Assembly: GCF_042675745.1 (NCBI RefSeq)
Contig: NZ_JBHTJM010000009.1
Span: 248,001 to 312,000 of the forward strand
DNA: 64,000 nt
Source of the DNA: Pseudofulvibacter geojedonensis
GTDB taxonomy: Bacteria; Bacteroidota; Bacteroidia; Flavobacteriales; Flavobacteriaceae
Direction of reading: 5' to 3'
In this document: piece after piece, positions 17,673-25,050 of the stretch
Position numbering within the stretch: the first letter of the stretch is position 1
How the letters are laid out: every line of letters begins with the position of its first letter
Position numbers and translations under genes: made by a program
The notes under the pieces: model-generated
What the model saw: the letters and a program-made list of their open reading frames with translations, nothing else
Told to the model about the DNA's origin: nothing
Databases searched by the model: none

Positions 17673-18284
17673 ATGGAAACAGCAACTTTAGAAAAAGTTT
17701 TTAATGTAGACAACAAAAACGGAGCATCTGTAGATGGTGTATCTGTAAACGCTTATGGTCAAGGACAATGTTCTGGAGCTACTTATACCGTATCAGCACA
17801 TTCAACTATTGATGTAGACTTTACGATTAACATGTTGTGTATTACTCCTGAAAATGTTAAGTCTTTAGATAATCTTGTAAGAAGTATGTTAGACGCTTCT
17901 AAACAACATGAGTACGATGAATTATCTAAAAAAGAAGTAAGTGGAGGTATTAGCTTTTTTGCTTTCTGGTCTGGTGGAGCAAAAGCTTCTTACTCTGACA
18001 CAAAGCACACTATGGATAAGTGGGGACTTAGCGAAAGAAATCAAGAGAAAATTGTAGATGCTATGTTAGAGCTTGTAGCAAAAACAAATAAGTTTAGCTT
18101 TAAAGGAACAATATCTAATAATGACTATGATTACTCTGTTTCTGGAAACTTATTTGGTATTGTTATGGACTGTACCATTCAAAAAGGAGAAACACATAAT
18201 CAGGTACGATTCTTAGCTCCTAAAGTTCATATGAATAGTACAGATGGCGCTTCATCATTACCTGTTGAAGGAAAGTTATATTAA
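17673..18284 (+). CDS. unknown 203-residue protein of the candidate regulon
   Basis: This soluble protein has no signal peptide or membrane helix. The N-terminal half is beta-like and Gly/Ser/Thr-rich (NGASVDGVSVNAYGQGQCSG). Then come a helical centre (near 75-110, SLDNLVRSMLDASKQHEYDEL), an aromatic FFAFWSGG stretch near 110, and a C-terminal beta-like part with FKGTISNNDYDYSVSG. Three cysteines are visible (CSG near 33, MLC near 55, MDC near 168). I recognise no family. The leader of about 70 nt and the strong terminator suggest a highly expressed monocistronic gene. It has its own regulon-type promoter. Confidence 0.75.
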   Translation: METATLEKVFNVDNKNGASVDGVSVNAYGQGQCSGATYTVSAHSTIDVDFTINMLCITPENVKSLDNLVRSMLDASKQHEYDELSKKEVSGGISFFAFWSGGAKASYSDTKHTMDKWGLSERNQEKIVDAMLELVAKTNKFSFKGTISNNDYDYSVSGNLFGIVMDCTIQKGETHNQVRFLAPKVHMNSTDGASSLPVEGKLY

Positions 18285-18292
18285 ATATACTA

Positions 18293-18342
18293 GAGGTTGT
18301 CTATAAGTTAAATTTATACTTTTAAGACAACCTCATTTTATT
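18293..18342 (+). terminator. terminator after the 17673 gene
   Basis: Perfect 10-bp arms at 18293-18302 and 18325-18334 with a 22-nt loop, followed by ATTTTATTATTT. Confidence 0.7.
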
Positions 18343-18412
18343 ATTTACAACACCCATTTATATTAACTTTATTTCTAAATACCTTCCTGTATCATTAGCA
18401 AAACCTGCTTGT

Positions 18413-19282
18413 TTGCTTATCTTATTTTGCTTAACAATTACTCCTATACACGCACAAAGTAAGATTTTCCAAAAACTTAATTTTTCTTTAGAAGTAGGAA
18501 ATTCAATTCCGTTAATTAAAGGAAACAAAAGTCTTTTATTATCTTCTGAAACAAAGGATTTGAACAGTATTATTGAACAAAAAAAAAATACTTTTCTTAA
18601 CAGACAAATAGAACCTTCTTGGTTTATATCTTCCTCTATTTCTTTTCCTTTTAAAGAATTCAATATTGGTTTAGAAGCACGTTATACCAGCCGATATAAA
18701 TACCATTCCAGTGCTTTATATTGGCAACAAAAACAAATAACTCCAAACGATTTATTAATAACATCTACTGGAGAATACCATCAACAAGCAACTATCCAAC
18801 ATAGTTCATTAAATGCTATTTCAGAAATTAACATCTACACATTAAACTTTTCTAACCAATCTACCATGAAATTTAGAATTGGTTTAGGAAGCGGCTTATC
18901 ATTATACCAAGTTAAAGCATCTATTCCTTATGCTTTTTTGCATTTAAAGTTTAAAAAAGAACTAGGGTTAGAAGATCATTATATTTTAGGCCCTGGTTCT
19001 GTTAAATCAGAAAAATCAAATTCGTTTGCTTTTAATTATCAGATTTATGGGAGTATTAAATTACGTTTTAAAAAAACTTTTAGTTTGTCTATAGGTTTTA
19101 GAATAAATAATCTAGGCCATTTTATTATGATGAAACGCCCTATTGGTAAGGAAGAATTTTTTGCTATTAATGCGAATTACACTAATAACAATAATAACAC
19201 TCAAGAAAAATTATCACTAAACACTACCAACAACAAACAATATATAATTAGCAAAGAATTGTTTTTACGGTTTTACTTTTAA
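18413..19282 (+). CDS. secreted protein, probable outer-membrane beta-barrel, TTG start
   Basis: The 289-residue frame begins with TTG at 18413. No ATG or GTG occurs upstream before the in-frame stop at 18323. With this start the signal peptide is short (MLILFCLTITPIHAQ). The mature part alternates polar and aromatic residues (NIGLEARYTSRYKYHSS, FRIGLGSGLSLYQV, FSLSIGFRINNLGHF) and ends in LFLRFYF, a barrel-like C-terminal Phe, so an outer-membrane barrel is likely. A near-consensus -7 element, TAACTTTA, lies at 18364-18371. It overlaps the convergent response regulator gene by 4 nt. Not recognised further. Confidence 0.6.
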   Translation: MLILFCLTITPIHAQSKIFQKLNFSLEVGNSIPLIKGNKSLLLSSETKDLNSIIEQKKNTFLNRQIEPSWFISSSISFPFKEFNIGLEARYTSRYKYHSSALYWQQKQITPNDLLITSTGEYHQQATIQHSSLNAISEINIYTLNFSNQSTMKFRIGLGSGLSLYQVKASIPYAFLHLKFKKELGLEDHYILGPGSVKSEKSNSFAFNYQIYGSIKLRFKKTFSLSIGFRINNLGHFIMMKRPIGKEEFFAINANYTNNNNNTQEKLSLNTTNNKQYIISKELFLRFYF

Positions 19283-19959
19283 TTAAACGTTTCTTCTAAC
19301 GAAACTATTTTATGTTGAAAAGCAAAAACTACCAATCCAGCTACGTTTTTAGATTCTGTTTTAAGTAGTAGATTATTTCTATGCCCTTCTACTGTTCTAG
19401 GACTTATAAACAATTCTTCTGCTATTTCATTAGTGGTTTTTTGATTGCATATTAATTTTAACACTTCAGATTCTCTTTTGGTTAAATAATCTAAGTCAAA
19501 ATAACTACGGGTAGTTTTAGCATCAGGATTTAACATATTTTCTTGTATTACCTGCATTACATTATCGTTGTAACAAAAACCTTTATCGGCTACTGCATTT
19601 ACGGTAGATACAACTTCTTTTGGCGGCGTATTTTTAGCTAAATAAGCTACTGCCCCAGTAGCAATCATGTTACTAATAAACGGTTTACTATAATAACTAG
19701 TTATTGCTATAATTTTTATGTCTTGATATTGTTTTTTAATTAATTTGGTAGTTTCGACACCATTTAAATTAGGCATTTTTAAATCCATTAAAATAATCTC
19801 TGGTAATACCTCTGCATTTTCTAGTTGAGTTAATAAATCTTCACCATCTGCAGCTTGCATAACAATATCAAAATTTACTTCTTTATTTAAAATAAACGAA
19901 ATTCCTTGCCTAAACAATATTTCATCATCTGCTATAGCAATTTTAATTATTTTATTCAT
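19279..19959 (-). CDS. NarL/LuxR-family response regulator
   Basis: The 226-residue protein has a receiver domain (Asp11-Asp12 acidic pair, phospho-acceptor Asp59 in LMDLKMPNLNG, Thr/Ser and Lys as TS-YY and AKN) and a C-terminal LuxR-type helix-turn-helix at about 158-215 (LTKRESEVLKLI, TTNEIAEELFISPRTVEGHR). It is the partner of the kinase that precedes it, overlapping by 8 nt. It is a good candidate to bind the inverted repeats at 15762, 17529 and 22030, because NarL-type proteins bind short inverted repeats; that link is inferred. Confidence 0.92.
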   Translation of the reverse strand: MNKIIKIAIADDEILFRQGISFILNKEVNFDIVMQAADGEDLLTQLENAEVLPEIILMDLKMPNLNGVETTKLIKKQYQDIKIIAITSYYSKPFISNMIATGAVAYLAKNTPPKEVVSTVNAVADKGFCYNDNVMQVIQENMLNPDAKTTRSYFDLDYLTKRESEVLKLICNQKTTNEIAEELFISPRTVEGHRNNLLLKTESKNVAGLVVFAFQHKIVSLEETFN

Positions 19960-20758
19960 AACTGTTGTGTTTAATGATTATGGTAAACGTAGCTCCTTGG
20001 TTTAAACTACTTTTTATTTGTATTTCTCCATTTAGTATAGCAACCCTACTTTTAATATTTTTTAACCCCAATCCTCCTTCATTAAATGCTTGTTTTACCA
20101 AAAATCCTTTACCATTGTCTTTATAAGTTAATTTCATTTCGCCAGCAGCATCTTGCAATTCTAAACGCATAAGTGTAGCCTTGCCATGGCGAACAGAGTT
20201 GTTCAGCAATTCTTGCACTATTCTAAACACATGCAATTCTTCTGCCTTGGTTAAAGTAGTAAGATAATTAATTTGGTGTTGAGCTACTACCTTTTTTGTG
20301 GCTCCAAACTCTGCTAACAATTCTTTTAAAGCTTCTACCAAACCAAATTTTTCTAAAATAGGTGGCAATAAATCATGTGCTATTTGCCTAGAACTCTCTA
20401 AAACGTTTGTAGTTACACCTAATACATTGCTTAAAGATTCTTGTTGCTCATTAGTAGTTAAACTACCGTCTAATAGCATGTTTATGTGCAAGCTTACCAC
20501 ATTTAGTTTGGCACTAATAGCATCGTGCAAATCTTGAGCTATGCGTTTGCGCTCTCGCTCCTGAGTTTCTATGGTTGCCTGTAATACCTTTTTTTGACTC
20601 GCTAGTTTTATAGCCGACTTTTCTAACTCTTTTTCTATTATTTTTTTGCGGGCAAAGCGGAAAAACAATACCAATGATACCACCATAAACAACAATAAAA
20701 AAATAGCAGATAGTACTATAGGTATGATTTTATTTTCTTCTGAAAAGAGTAATTCCAT
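19952..20758 (-). CDS. sensor histidine kinase (HisKA_3 / NarX-DesK type)
   Basis: The 268-residue protein has one N-terminal transmembrane helix (about 12-34), a coiled linker to residue 75, the H-box with DLHDAIS (His78), and an ATPase domain with QELLNNSVRHGKA, DNGKGF and GLGLKNI. It has no large sensor domain of its own, so the signal may come through the membrane protein encoded 3 nt upstream (20762-21400) or the 149-residue protein before it. Phosphotransfer to the response regulator encoded next is expected. Confidence 0.92.
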   Translation of the reverse strand: MELLFSEENKIIPIVLSAIFLLLFMVVSLVLFFRFARKKIIEKELEKSAIKLASQKKVLQATIETQERERKRIAQDLHDAISAKLNVVSLHINMLLDGSLTTNEQQESLSNVLGVTTNVLESSRQIAHDLLPPILEKFGLVEALKELLAEFGATKKVVAQHQINYLTTLTKAEELHVFRIVQELLNNSVRHGKATLMRLELQDAAGEMKLTYKDNGKGFLVKQAFNEGGLGLKNIKSRVAILNGEIQIKSSLNQGATFTIIIKHNSYE

Positions 20759-20761
20759 TTA

Positions 20762-21400
20762 TTAGTTATTTGATAGAACTTTCTTTCTATAACGCAAATT
20801 TTTATACCATTCATAAAAAATTGAAAGTTGAAAAAATATAAATAATATTGAATTAGCAACCCAAGTTATATCGTTTAAAAAATCGGGTAATTTTATAATC
20901 ATATTTCCCGATAAAAATATCAAAGTACTTGATAATAAATAAAATAATACCCCAATATTTATATATAGATACTTTTTATCTTTTAATAGTGAAAAAAATA
21001 TATATTGAATACTATATAAAACTATTAAAATAGATGTTAGTATCACTTCATATGGATTAAAACTATAAAACAAATTAGGAGTAATTATATAACTTGAAAA
21101 AATAAAAGCTAAAACAAAAAATAACATTATCAATATAGCCATTTTTTGTTTTTTTGATATAAAAAGACACCTATAAAAGAAACTCAGTAGTACAAATTGG
21201 AAAACAAAATAAAAATGCGAGAGATAAATATTATTGATTTTAAAACTCCATAATATCAATGAAATAATTTGGATTAACAAGATCACCAATAAATACACAG
21301 AGAATATTTTAAGGCTCTTTTCTACAAAAGGAACCTTAAAATATATTATAACATTAATTAATAAAATGAATAATCCAATATGTTGAATAATATCGTGCAA
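20762..21400 (-). CDS. unknown polytopic membrane protein in the two-component operon
   Basis: The 212-residue protein has about seven hydrophobic helices separated by short loops and a basic C-terminus (NLRYRKKVL). I recall similar unnamed membrane proteins beside histidine kinases in Bacteroidota, but have no family name. It lies 3 nt before the kinase and 2 nt after the 149-residue gene, so it is probably a sensory partner. AT-rich coding sequence, otherwise normal. Confidence 0.75.
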   Translation of the reverse strand: MHDIIQHIGLFILLINVIIYFKVPFVEKSLKIFSVYLLVILLIQIISLILWSFKINNIYLSHFYFVFQFVLLSFFYRCLFISKKQKMAILIMLFFVLAFIFSSYIITPNLFYSFNPYEVILTSILIVLYSIQYIFFSLLKDKKYLYINIGVLFYLLSSTLIFLSGNMIIKLPDFLNDITWVANSILFIFFQLSIFYEWYKNLRYRKKVLSNN

Positions 21401-21402
21401 TA

Positions 21403-21852
21403 TTATTTATCTTCATGATATAGTTCACTATTAATATCACAAGTACTTGGACAAGGATAAGTAAAATCATAAATCCCACTATCCTTACTTTGTGGATTCG
21501 TTGGATTTAAAATAATATCATTATGCGCACCTGTTTTACTGTTATAATCGGTACCTACAAACAACATTTTTTCTCCATATCCATTGTCTTTACCTGTTCC
21601 GTTAGTAGAGTCTATACCTAAATAACCGCGTACACCTGCATTGGTTAGTTTGCTTTCATCTAACTCGTACTTTCCGGTTAAATCATTTTTCTTTAAAATT
21701 TCCATTTCTTTTAACAACTCACTTAAATCTAAGGCTGGAATTAAAAAGGCTTTACAATGTTGGTCCTTAGTTGCTATTTGCCACTTTTCTGTGTATTTTT
21801 TAGCATTCTCTAATGTTACTGTATTCGTTCTTGGTTTGGTTTCTACACTCAT
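21403..21852 (-). CDS. unknown 149-residue soluble protein, first gene of the sensory operon
   Basis: No signal peptide or membrane helix. The protein is charged and has GYGEKMLFVGTDYNS near 90-105 and a C-terminal tail YDFTYPCPSTCD with a CPSTC motif that could bind metal or form a disulfide. I do not recognise a family. Tight spacing (2 nt) to the membrane protein gene makes it the leader of a four-gene operon: this gene, membrane protein, kinase, regulator. It may sense or report a ligand, but that is speculation. Confidence 0.7.
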   Translation of the reverse strand: MSVETKPRTNTVTLENAKKYTEKWQIATKDQHCKAFLIPALDLSELLKEMEILKKNDLTGKYELDESKLTNAGVRGYLGIDSTNGTGKDNGYGEKMLFVGTDYNSKTGAHNDIILNPTNPQSKDSGIYDFTYPCPSTCDINSELYHEDK

Positions 21853-22029
21853 AGTTTTTTGGTTTTATGTTAGTCTCTCAAATATACATATGTTCATTTA
21901 TATTTTGAAAGTAAAAGAATATAAATTTAATAGAGAATTAACTTGTTTAAAAACAAACAACTCACTACCAAACACTTAGCTTGTATTATTATATACTATT
22001 TTACTTGTTTTTGTTACCCTTTTCTATCT

Positions 22030-22043
22030 AAGTATTTCTACCT
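22030..22043. promoter_or_regulatory. inverted-repeat operator, copy 3 (AAGTA-TTTC-TACCT)
   Basis: A variant with intact TACCT and a one-base mismatch in the left half, spaced exactly as in copies 1 and 2: 49 nt before the -7 element at 22093. Confidence 0.65.
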
Positions 22044-22092
22044 GGTTTTGTTTAAGGAAATATGTACGTTAAAAATAACAACATGCTAGCTA

Positions 22093-22100
22093 TAATTTTG
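22093..22100 (+). promoter_or_regulatory. -7 element of the tail-collar gene
   Basis: TAATTTTG, a perfect TAnnTTTG, 47 nt before the ATG at 22148. There is no TTG at the -33 distance. Confidence 0.6.
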
Positions 22101-22147
22101 GTTTCAGATAATTACTAATCAATTTTTAAACTTTAAAACAAATTATT

Positions 22148-22714
22148 ATGGAACCATTTTTAGGACAAATTCAACCATTCGGATTTAATTTTGCACCAAG
22201 AGGTTGGGCAAAGTGTGATGGACAATTATTACCTATCTCAGCTAATTCTGCTTTATTTTCATTACTAGGAACTACTTTTGGTGGAGATGGAAGAACCACT
22301 TTTGGATTACCAGATTTAAGAGGTAGAAGTATTGTACACATTGGTCATGGACCAGGATTATCTACTGTTACATGGGGAGAAAGAGGTGGTAGAGAAAATG
22401 TTACTTTAAGTCAGCTAAACATGCCTTCTCATTCACACGCTTTAATTAACGGAACAGCTAGTGTAGATTTATTTACTACAGATAATTCTAACGCTACACC
22501 AGATTCAGATAGCGGTGCAAATGGCTTAGGTACTGGTACAGATATGCCAGATATATTCCGCGAATCTCCAACAAAAGGAGATAAAGTTGGAGGTTTAGAA
22601 ATTTCTGGTACTACAGCATTATCTGGAGGAAACCAAGCATTTAATATTCAAAACCCATTTTTAGGAATTAATGTTTGTATTGCTTTACAAGGAATTTTCC
22701 CTTCTAGAAGTTAA
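22148..22714 (+). CDS. phage tail collar-domain (MdpB/microcystin-dependent-like) protein
   Basis: The 188-residue protein carries the tail-collar (PF07484-like) motif set: GQIQPFGFNFAPRGWAKCDGQLLPI at the N-terminus (residues 6-31), TFGLPDLRGRSIVHIG near 58-73, and LSQLNMPSHSHAL near 97. There is a small Asp/Ser/Asn-rich middle region and a C-terminal NIQNPFLGINVCIALQGIFP. It has no signal peptide. Such stand-alone collar proteins are known in non-phage contexts (the microcystin-dependent protein group), with unknown cellular roles. No phage structural genes are nearby. It is the third member of the shared-operator set. Confidence 0.85.
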   Translation: MEPFLGQIQPFGFNFAPRGWAKCDGQLLPISANSALFSLLGTTFGGDGRTTFGLPDLRGRSIVHIGHGPGLSTVTWGERGGRENVTLSQLNMPSHSHALINGTASVDLFTTDNSNATPDSDSGANGLGTGTDMPDIFRESPTKGDKVGGLEISGTTALSGGNQAFNIQNPFLGINVCIALQGIFPSRS

Positions 22715-22728
22715 AAAAATCTTATTAA

Positions 22729-22757
22729 AAGGAAGGTGATTTTACCTTCCTTGTTTT
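22729..22757 (+). terminator. terminator or attenuator after the tail-collar gene
   Basis: Arms 22729-22737 and 22744-22752 form a perfect 9-bp stem (AAGGAAGGT / ACCTTCCTT), then GTTTTC. It lies between the collar gene and the binding-protein gene, so the latter is expressed only by read-through or another promoter. Confidence 0.7.
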
Positions 22758-22789
22758 CTGTATTTAGTTATCATTTAAAACATATAAAA

Positions 22790-23887
22790 TTGAGAAAAAT
22801 AGGTGTATTACTTCCGCAATCTAAAGCTTATCCAAAATTAGCTAAGGAGTTTATTAAAGGATTAAGACTATCCCAATCTGAGACAAATCAATATGAACTG
22901 AAAATTGAAGGTATTGGTTACGGTAATGATGCTAAACAATCTATAGATGGTATACAAAAATTAGTGAACCAAGAACAAGTAGACTTAGTTACAGGTATTG
23001 TTGGACATAAAGGATTATCTGAAGTTTTAGACTACATAGAAAATATAGAAGAAACCTTTATTTATTCAGATCTAGGAGCAACACAGCCTCTTGATTTAAG
23101 CAACAGAAAAGGCATCTATTGCAACTCAATGGGATTATATGATGCTACAACATTACTAGGAGAACATCTCATTTCTAATAACTTCTTAAAAATAGGAACG
23201 TCTACTTGTTATTATGAATCCGGATATGGTTTTATAAAGTTAATGGAAGATAGCATAGCTGGAAAAGGGGAGTTTTCTGGTCATTTTATATCTCCTATCA
23301 ACCCAAGAAAAAATGAAGCTGAATTAATGCTAGATTGGTATAATTCTATGAATCCTGATGCATTATTTGCATTTCATAATGGTATATTTTCTGAAGAACA
23401 TGCGTCCTTTTTATCAGAAAATAAATTACACGAAAAGGTGCCTATTTATTCTCTTCCATTTTCATGTGAAGAAGATGTTGTTAACAAATTTCCTGAAGTA
23501 TTCAATGATACACACTGCATAACTTCGTGGTATGCAGACTTAAACACTAATGAAAATACTAGTTTTATAAATAAATACATGGAAACATATGGTAGTAAAC
23601 CAACATTTTTTGCTGTTTTAGGTTATGAAAACGGTATTCTGATAAATGATTTTCTACAAAATTCAAATACATTTTCTACTCAAAAAAAAGAAGGCCCTAG
23701 AGGACAAATAGAATTTACCACCAATACCAACAGAACAAATTACAAGCATTATTTATACCAATTAAGGCACGAAAAAGATACTTGCACAAAAGCTCATATT
23801 CAAATATTTAAAAAAGAAGACATCTCTACTAAAAAAGTTTTTAAAAACAATATACCTAGTTGGGATAATGCATATTTGTGTTATTAA
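22790..23887 (+). CDS. periplasmic-binding-fold protein without signal peptide (AmiC-like)
   Basis: The 365-residue product begins RKIGVLLPQSKAYPKLAKEF and has a type I periplasmic-binding fold: GLRLSQSETN, NQEQVDLVTGIVGHKG near 75 and FAVLGYENGILI near 285. The branched-chain amino acid binding-protein and AmiC/LivJ-like families look similar. The GTG at 22736 is rejected because it falls inside the terminator hairpin; TTG at 22790 is proposed. No signal peptide follows either start, so it may be a cytosolic ligand sensor like AmiC, although that is inference. It belongs to the collar-gene transcript if read-through occurs. Confidence 0.65.
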   Translation: MRKIGVLLPQSKAYPKLAKEFIKGLRLSQSETNQYELKIEGIGYGNDAKQSIDGIQKLVNQEQVDLVTGIVGHKGLSEVLDYIENIEETFIYSDLGATQPLDLSNRKGIYCNSMGLYDATTLLGEHLISNNFLKIGTSTCYYESGYGFIKLMEDSIAGKGEFSGHFISPINPRKNEAELMLDWYNSMNPDALFAFHNGIFSEEHASFLSENKLHEKVPIYSLPFSCEEDVVNKFPEVFNDTHCITSWYADLNTNENTSFINKYMETYGSKPTFFAVLGYENGILINDFLQNSNTFSTQKKEGPRGQIEFTTNTNRTNYKHYLYQLRHEKDTCTKAHIQIFKKEDISTKKVFKNNIPSWDNAYLCY

Positions 23888-23893
23888 TTTTAT

Positions 23894-23901
23894 TAAATTT
23901 G
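23894..23901 (+). promoter_or_regulatory. -7 element of the 23936 gene
   Basis: TAAATTTG, perfect consensus, 34 nt before the ATG. The AGGTA-N4-TACCT repeat is absent at the distance seen in the other three promoters. Confidence 0.45.
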
Positions 23902-23935
23902 TAGTAAAATTATTATTAATTAAACCTAGCTAACT

Positions 23936-24940
23936 ATGATTAAAAATTACATTTTATATTTCGGACTTTTATTAAGTCTCAACTTATATGCCCAATTAAA
24001 TCCCGGAGACATTGCTTTTTTAGGCATGAATACAGATGCTACTGAAGGCTACTCTTTTATTACATTAAACAACATTCCAGGAAATGAAATTATTTTCTTT
24101 TCAGACAGAGGAATTATAAATAACGGAGCATATATTGCTGGTACAGAAGGTACTTATAGGTTTACTGCTCCTGCTGGAGGAATATCATGTGGAACTATCA
24201 TTTCTTTTGACGAAACATCACCAGATACATATACAATTACTGGGGTTACTGGCGCTACAATGACTTTAGAAGCTGGTTCTGCTAATTTAGGATCTGGAGA
24301 TCAGGTTTACGCTTATCAAACAGCTGGAAATACCATATCTGCTATACCTTCTGATGCCACTTTTATAGCGGCTATAATGTCTGATTATGATGCTATTTGT
24401 GTTGATGGTGCTACAGGATGGACACAAAGCTCTTGTGTATCGTCTACTAGTGAAAGTATTGTACCTCCTGGTTTAACAAATGGTGTTAATTGTATTTCAA
24501 TGACTCCATCTGGTCCAGAAATTGACAATATGCGCTATACAGGAACTCTAACAGGTGATAGCTTTACCTTAAGAACAGCTATTCATAACCCTGCTAATTG
24601 GGAAACTAATAATAGCCCAAGATACGACCTTACTCCTGGAAATTATCAAACTCCTAACGTTTCTTGTATTCCTTTAAGTACGGACGAATTTTCTTTAGAA
24701 AACAAAATTACTCTTGCGCCAAACCCAGTTCAAGAAAATAGAATTTTAAACATCAATAACAATTCTCAAAACACAATTATTAGTGTTGAGGTGTTTGATG
24801 TAATTGGTAAAAAAGTATACTCAACTACTTCAGTTACAGAAAATATTCAATTTCCAACTAACACTCCAAGCGGAATGTACTTTGTAAAAATTACTGACAG
24901 TAGAAACAATAACATCACTAAAAAAGTGATTATAGAATAA
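23936..24940 (+). CDS. T9SS type A sorting-domain protein
   Basis: The 334-residue secreted protein has a signal peptide to about residue 19 (LLSLNLYAQ), a beta-rich central domain (residues 20-240) with NPGDIAFLGMNTDATEGYSF and many Gly/Thr strands that I cannot name, and a C-terminal type A tail: KITLAPNPVQENRIL, VEVFDVIGKKVYS, SGMYFVKITD and KKVIIE. Type A tails direct export by the T9SS. It has its own promoter and precedes the bidirectional terminator shared with leuS. Confidence 0.85.
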   Translation: MIKNYILYFGLLLSLNLYAQLNPGDIAFLGMNTDATEGYSFITLNNIPGNEIIFFSDRGIINNGAYIAGTEGTYRFTAPAGGISCGTIISFDETSPDTYTITGVTGATMTLEAGSANLGSGDQVYAYQTAGNTISAIPSDATFIAAIMSDYDAICVDGATGWTQSSCVSSTSESIVPPGLTNGVNCISMTPSGPEIDNMRYTGTLTGDSFTLRTAIHNPANWETNNSPRYDLTPGNYQTPNVSCIPLSTDEFSLENKITLAPNPVQENRILNINNNSQNTIISVEVFDVIGKKVYSTTSVTENIQFPTNTPSGMYFVKITDSRNNNITKKVIIE

Positions 24941-25001
24941 GGATTATTAACCCACTTATTATCTACCATAGATCTATAACTTTCGTTAAGTCTATAAAAA
25001 C

Positions 25002-25029
25002 AAAAAGCGGCCTAGTTAGCCGCTTTTTT
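25002..25029. terminator. bidirectional terminator
   Basis: AAAAAGCGGC at 25002-25011 pairs with GCCGC plus a T run at 25019-25029, with a 7-nt loop. It lies between the converging 23936 gene and leuS, and works on both strands. Confidence 0.85.
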
Positions 25030-25050
25030 ATTATGAGTTGTTATTTGTAT

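Noticed and set aside
22148..22714. Tail-collar gene as evidence of a prophage
   Set aside because: No other phage structural, lysis or integrase genes are nearby, and stand-alone collar proteins are known outside phages.
22736..22789. GTG at 22736 as start of the binding-fold protein
   Set aside because: It lies inside the terminator hairpin arm, and the extra 18 residues do not form a signal peptide.
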